Below are positions 61,301-64,000 of a DNA stretch of 64,000 bases, piece after piece. The stretch lies in the NCBI RefSeq assembly GCF_002251365.1, contig NZ_NPJH01000079.1, positions 161,186 to 225,185 on the forward strand, written 5' to 3'. Each line of letters starts with the position of its first letter. The first letter of the stretch is position 1. Below the pieces are notes generated by a model. It saw only the letters and a list, made by a program, of their open reading frames with translations. It did not search any database and was not told where the DNA came from. The translations under genes were made by a program, and so were the position numbers. The DNA comes from Prevotella sp. P3-122 (lineage in GTDB: Bacteria > Bacteroidota > Bacteroidia > Bacteroidales > Bacteroidaceae).

Positions 61301-61826
61301 GGCGCTGTTTGTCAAGAGTTACAGAACATCCTATACTAAAGACAGGCAAATACTGAGAATAAAGAAACTGGTCATCGTCATCTGTACCAATCCATTGTGC
61401 TCCATTCCAGATGGCATCATTCTCATCATTTGCCATCAATCCCGTTTCAAAGGTCGATGAAGCCGTATGCACATTGTCCTTATTATCCCAGACCTCAACG
61501 GCCCAAGTGTAACTTGTGGCTGGAGCAAGTTTCTCACCGCCAAAAACGATGTTGAGCGACTCGTCCGACTCAACCTTGCCACTGTCCCATACTCTCTTAC
61601 CATATTCATCTTCAACAACGATTCTGTATGCCTTCTGACATTGTCCCTTACTATGATCCTTGTCAGCCATCTGCCAAGAAAAGCGCGGTCGTAGTGTCTC
61701 AATGCCCATCGGTCTTTGTTCGTATTCAACCAACAGATTTCTTATTGTTACGTCTTCAGCAACAGCCAATGACATATTGGCTGTTATGAATAATAAAGCG
61801 GTAAGAATTTTTTTATATGTATTCAT
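58338..61826 (-). CDS. alpha-L-rhamnosidase, GH78
   Basis: 1162 residues from ATG 61826, with signal peptide ILTALLFITANMSLAVAE. The N-terminal part has the Fn3-like start TIRNLLVEYEQRPMGIETLRPRFSW. The middle holds LYVTSRGVYEFYVNGQRVGDDWLNPGITQY (Bac_rhamnosid_N), and the catalytic (alpha/alpha)6 domain holds SIPTDCPQRNERLGWAGDISVFSRTASY with the acidic residues. It ends with a C-terminal beta-sandwich. It releases rhamnose from pectic rhamnogalacturonan, flavonoid glycosides or microbial polysaccharides. It lies next to a dienelactone-hydrolase-like gene and a tiny lipoprotein on the same strand. Confidence 0.95.
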   Translation of the reverse strand: MNTYKKILTALLFITANMSLAVAEDVTIRNLLVEYEQRPMGIETLRPRFSWQMADKDHSKGQCQKAYRIVVEDEYGKRVWDSGKVESDESLNIVFGGEKLAPATSYTWAVEVWDNKDNVHTASSTFETGLMANDENDAIWNGAQWIGTDDDDQFLYSQYLPVFSIGCSVTLDKQRHSTKASILYGGNDERLLDSHLNIMGIKNKIDSTYIRVELDASRVENGELAHLNIFRKGYGDKETGEKRIWSVEIPDGIVNNDNVFGSHRIELSSNLGDTNIKIDGKHLGRANLNPLGQGGDFIAFPVLGEVGVYLEKGQKARFSDFVISNYRSPSGKIGKVASLDTCGVGLFVMTDPSIHTMPRLRRALTIHQEIAKARLYVTSRGVYEFYVNGQRVGDDWLNPGITQYNRTHLYQIYDVTPMLKVGENAIGAILGEGWWSGGATFEGQNWNYFGDRLSLLAKLTIYYKDGSVENIVTDPHSWKYSVDGALIYSSLFQGEVYDARKDDSLWTTSGYADATWKQAVVIPTIGHVSSTGWGNGPAVDDYSHFRLVAQYGQTISKNRTIRAQAVKRTTPKSFIYDMGQNMVGVPQIKFSGLTPGTKIRFRYAEILYPELPEYEGKEGTLMLENIRAAMAQDIYIAKGGEETFKPLFTNHGYRYIEISGIEEELPLDNVEGIVLSSIKGIDAQYETSSELVNKLWSNITWSTLGNFVSIPTDCPQRNERLGWAGDISVFSRTASYMASIPQFLRRYLQSMRDVQRADGRMPDIAPLGGGFGGLLWGSAAITVAWESYQQYNDKRMLEEHYDAMKKYIDFIFKKTIDPQTNIIVQDNAWGDLGDWLGLEDEKNDKSLFWEAYLIYDLDIMRKTAALLGKADDEKYFADKRQERIAFFNNTYLEQATGKTISSGFGGRRKGQLVDTQTSYVLPIALGVLDGKTYNNCVSNLAETIERQGTMDNGSVCAPYALLTGFIGTAWISKALSDGGRSDIAYNLLLNEQYPSWLYPVKQGATTIWERLNSYTHSNGFGGNNRMNSFNHYSFGAVGAWLINYSLGIRRDETSPGFKHFIIKPEVDPTGKLKYAKGHYDSPYGRIESGWTVESGRTEYEITVPSNTTTTLILPAHRLKDICEGGRIIGKGSKGIVDIKFDRGYAMLELQSGKYHFSVIKRD

Positions 61827-61851
61827 AAGGATAAAAATATGACACACATAA

Positions 61852-61968
61852 CTACTGGTCTATGTGATTAACAATCTTGTTTGCAGAATTTGTGACTTTC
61901 GCTTCTTGGCGCATACTACACGAAAGAAAAAGGAAAACAAATAGGATGAGCGCTACTGTATTTCTCAT
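61852..61968 (-). CDS. 38-residue lipoprotein, ATGA-coupled
   Basis: ATG 61968 overlaps the stop of the upstream hydrolase gene (ATGA). The product has a signal (VALILFVFLFLSC) with a good lipobox, followed by only 20 residues and a TAG at 61852. It may be a real micro-lipoprotein or the 5' end of a gene whose remainder was lost when the rhamnosidase gene arrived. Not previously recognised by me. Confidence 0.6.
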   Translation of the reverse strand: MRNTVALILFVFLFLSCSMRQEAKVTNSANKIVNHIDQ

Positions 61969-63086
61969 TTCATGTTCTTTTTGATGAAATCAACTAGCTT
62001 GTCCCAAGGAATCCTATTTTTTGCCATGCCCTTACCTTCCAGTTCGGTGTAGCCTCCATCGTAGAGGTCGCAATGGCTGGCATCGGGGATGATGAGCAAC
62101 TCCTTGTTCCCTGGCACAGGATTTGGCTTGCGGACTGCATCATATCCAGTGGCTTTACCCTCTACCATATACTTGTAAGCAGCCTCGCCGAAGTAACGGG
62201 AATGGGCTTTCTCGCCATGCATGATGAGCACCGCCGAACGTATCTCATTGATATAATAGAGGAAGCGCGCATTGGAATAGGCCTGACAGCCAAAGGTATG
62301 CCAACCGTCGTTGCTGTTGCCCGAATGAGGATGGTAGCCACGACTCGTCTTGTAGTAGTCATAATAGTCCTTGACAAACTGCGGGGCATCGGCAGGCAAC
62401 GGATCTACCACTCCACCTCCTTGCGTCAACTTGCCCGTACGTGCAGCCTTTGTGCGTTCGGCAGCCATGGCCTTGCGTGCGGCATAACGGGCTTCCTCGC
62501 TGTCGTTCTCATCAAAATAGCCGTTGCCGTTCACTCGACACATGTCATACATAGTGCTCGCCACCGTGACTTTGATGCGAGGGTCAACGGCAGCCGCATT
62601 AAGCGCTATGCCGCCCCATCCGCAAATACCGATGATGCCTATCTTCTCCTCGTCCACATCTGGAAGGCAGGAAAGAAAATCCACCGCTGCCAAGAAATCT
62701 TCGGTATTGATGTCAGGTGAAGAAGTGCGCCGGGGCTCACCGCCACTTTCCCCTGTAAAGGAAGGGTCGAAAGCACAAGCGACAAATCCTCGTTCCGCCA
62801 TCCTCATGGCATAGAGTCCACTCGACTGCTCCTTTGATGCTCCGAAAGGTCCGCACACAGCAAGCGCCATTCCGTTACCTCCACTTTTGGGTGTGTATAG
62901 GTCTCCCACAAGTGTGATGCCATATTGATTCTTGAACTCCACCTTCCGGTGATTGACTGTCTCGCTCAACGGGAACACCTTGTCCCATTTTTCTTCTGTT
63001 CTTTTGTCCTGCACATCCTGTGCCGATGCATTGGTTGTAATTGCCATCGCCATCGAAATTAATAATATAAATACGTTCTTTTTCAT
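61965..63086 (-). CDS. exported dienelactone-hydrolase-like alpha/beta hydrolase
   Basis: 373 residues from ATG 63086, where the signal peptide FILLISMAMAITTNASAQ begins. A 59-codon upstream extension only translates 87-bp repeats. The nucleophile elbow is IIGICGWGG, with Cys instead of Ser, as in dienelactone hydrolases. HGEKAHSRYFGEAAY and DASHCDLYDGG supply the acid/His region. It probably cleaves an ester or lactone outside the cytoplasm. It is translationally coupled to the 38-residue lipoprotein. Confidence 0.88.
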   Translation of the reverse strand: MKKNVFILLISMAMAITTNASAQDVQDKRTEEKWDKVFPLSETVNHRKVEFKNQYGITLVGDLYTPKSGGNGMALAVCGPFGASKEQSSGLYAMRMAERGFVACAFDPSFTGESGGEPRRTSSPDINTEDFLAAVDFLSCLPDVDEEKIGIIGICGWGGIALNAAAVDPRIKVTVASTMYDMCRVNGNGYFDENDSEEARYAARKAMAAERTKAARTGKLTQGGGVVDPLPADAPQFVKDYYDYYKTSRGYHPHSGNSNDGWHTFGCQAYSNARFLYYINEIRSAVLIMHGEKAHSRYFGEAAYKYMVEGKATGYDAVRKPNPVPGNKELLIIPDASHCDLYDGGYTELEGKGMAKNRIPWDKLVDFIKKNMK

Positions 63087-63109
63087 AATCACTTGGTGAA
63101 TAACTTTTC

Positions 63110-63290
63110 GGTTGCTTCTTCGCAACCGGGAATAGGGCTTGTCATGATGATGCGGAGCGGAGCGTAACATCGGCATGGTGCCTGTCTCTGATTCCCGGTT
63201 GCTTCTTCGCAACCGGGAATAGGGCTTGTCATGATGATGCGGAGCGGAGCGTCGCATCGGCATGGTGCCCGTCTCTGATTCCCGGTTGCA
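63110..63290 (-). repeat. 87-bp tandem repeats in the leader of the hydrolase gene
   Basis: Two full copies (63110-63196, 63197-63283) and a short third start, period 87 bp. On the minus strand each unit contains a hairpin GGTTGC-GAAGAA-GCAACC (extended to 9 bp in the second copy). A -7 box TAATTTTG (63296-63289) lies just upstream, so both copies fall in the 5' untranslated leader. Confidence 0.8.
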
Positions 63291-63296
63291 AAATTA

Positions 63297-63776
63297 CAAC
63301 AAACGGATCAAAGAAGCAATACCTGAATCGTGGAAATGATTACCATTAGTCATGTTTTGCTCAAAAGTCATTTTCATTGGTTTTTTATGGTCGTACGACA
63401 TGGGGTGCTGTGGACGTACGTTAAAAGGGGCTATGGACGTACGGTGTTAGGGGGTAAGGACATATGCATGGTTTCTGAACAGTTCTTGAACGGGAATGAA
63501 TAGGCTTAAGATCGCTTGTCTTATGTGGAATCTTTGCATCAGAAATAAGAGATAAACGGTATCTAATGAGGTCTTTGACTTACTGCAACATTGATTGTTT
63601 TTGTGAACAGCAATTAACATAAATGTACCAGCAATTATCAAAAAAATATTTTCTTTAATTGCTGATTAATTGCTGGGAATTGCTGTTCCAGCATAATAAC
63701 TACTCTTAACTTGTTTTCTTTTGAACAGCAATTTACAGCAATTGGACGGCAATTTTCAAAAATTATTGTTCATCCG
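63297..63776. other. non-coding stretch with short repeat clusters
   Basis: No credible gene. TGGACGTACG occurs twice around 63412-63442, followed by GTTAGGGGG. From 63604 to 63756 the word AGCAATT or its complement occurs eight times. TGAACAGCAATT and AATTGCTGTTCCA can form an inverted arm pair around an AT-rich loop. Confidence 0.5.
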
Positions 63777-64000
63777 ACATTTCGAGTGATTACCATTTAT
63801 AGCAGTGTGCTCTGTATTTGATACCTTCATTGCCGATAAGGTTATAAATCTTGTCTGTGGCGTATTCATATTGGCGGTTCATGCTATATCTCGAGTGACA
63901 ATATATTGTTGCGTGGTCTATGCATATATATATCATTGCCGATAAGGTTAATAACCTTACGCCTGCAAGGTTAATAACCTTAAGGCCGTAAGGTTATTGT
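63777..64000 (-). repeat. palindrome-rich repeat, right (inverted) copy
   Basis: The reverse complement matches 40535-40857: AAGGTTATTAACCTT palindromes, TTATCGGCAATGATATATA, the CTCGAGATATAGCATGAACC block, a 30-codon frame (MNRQYEYATDKIYNLIG...) and the CACTCGAAATGTC border. It has one unit rather than two, and it continues past the window end. Confidence 0.85.

Noticed and set aside
40934..63086. Integrative conjugative element
   Set aside because: No integrase, relaxase or tra genes are visible; only the flanking repeats suggest mobility.
63087..63263. N-terminal extension of the hydrolase by 59 codons
   Set aside because: It translates only the 87-bp repeats; a clean signal peptide starts at 63086.
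63447..63641. 64-codon minus-strand frame near the right edge
   Set aside because: No motif, no promoter, and it overlaps short repeat words.
1..64000. tRNA, rRNA or riboswitch genes
   Set aside because: No tRNA cloverleaf, rRNA segment or known riboswitch core was seen on either strand, although a weak one could be missed by eye.

Overview
The window looks like chromosomal DNA of a Bacteroidales bacterium, most likely Prevotella or a close relative. Many genes are preceded by the Bacteroidetes -7 box TAnnTTTG, usually followed by C and A, rather than a sigma-70 -10 box. The gene content fits: TonB-dependent receptors, many lipoproteins with a Cys lipobox, DUF5689/DUF4476/DUF4369 proteins, type B L31, and a four-helix-bundle suffix protein. 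No rRNA or tRNA gene and no CRISPR array was seen.

Layout. 1-6.1 kb is the end of an exopolysaccharide locus: a membrane-anchored beta-helix protein running off the left edge, a GH16 hydrolase, a GT2 glycosyltransferase, a phosphoglycosyltransferase, and a Wzi-like outer-membrane protein with a small lipoprotein. 6.3-12.7 kb holds a Ser-repeat secreted protein, small housekeeping genes, and an operon (EEP nuclease, UDG-like protein, udk, bcp) whose 3' end was invaded by an AT-rich acyltransferase gene. 12.8-20.5 kb has a TonB receptor, a DUF5689 lipoprotein and a choice-of-anchor lipoprotein, followed by a four-helix-bundle gene between two simple-repeat hairpins, rpmE2 and a lipoprotein nuclease. 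Together with the EEP nuclease this may be an extracellular nucleic-acid scavenging locus. 20.5-27.5 kb holds gpx-trxB, a Na+/solute symporter, an ECF sigma operon and a ppx/gppA remnant. 27.6-40.1 kb is mostly housekeeping: an unusual CDF-transporter/PBP4 fusion, mfd, a dolichol-phosphate-mannose-synthase-like enzyme, plsC, a phosphoesterase, a stand-alone MetH reactivation domain, dihydroorotase and a DivIC/FtsB-like protein.

From 40.5 kb to the right edge is an accessory region bounded by an inverted pair of a palindrome-rich repeat (about 40.53-40.86 kb and 63.78-64.0 kb). It carries a Cu/Zn-type permease with a Fur regulator, a cupin and an HxlR regulator, a graveyard of gene fragments (IS5-type transposase, esterase, AAA-ATPase with a 208-bp MITE inside), and an organoarsenical resistance operon (ArsR, thioredoxin-like, ArsF, ArsG, ArsP). 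Next come an outer-membrane barrel with a membrane-bound winged-helix regulator, an intact AAA-ATPase/PD-(D/E)XK gene, and an AraC/flavodoxin/cupin/FMN-reductase/DXS cluster. It ends with a GH78 rhamnosidase, a 38-residue lipoprotein and a dienelactone-hydrolase-like enzyme whose leader contains 87-bp repeats.

The signals most worth following are the repeat-flanked four-helix-bundle module, a TAGGGA..TCCC motif in pairs spaced 21-22 bp before three secreted-protein genes, the MITE, the CDF-PBP4 fusion, and the inverted repeats enclosing the accessory region. All functional names are from reading the sequence; no database search was run.
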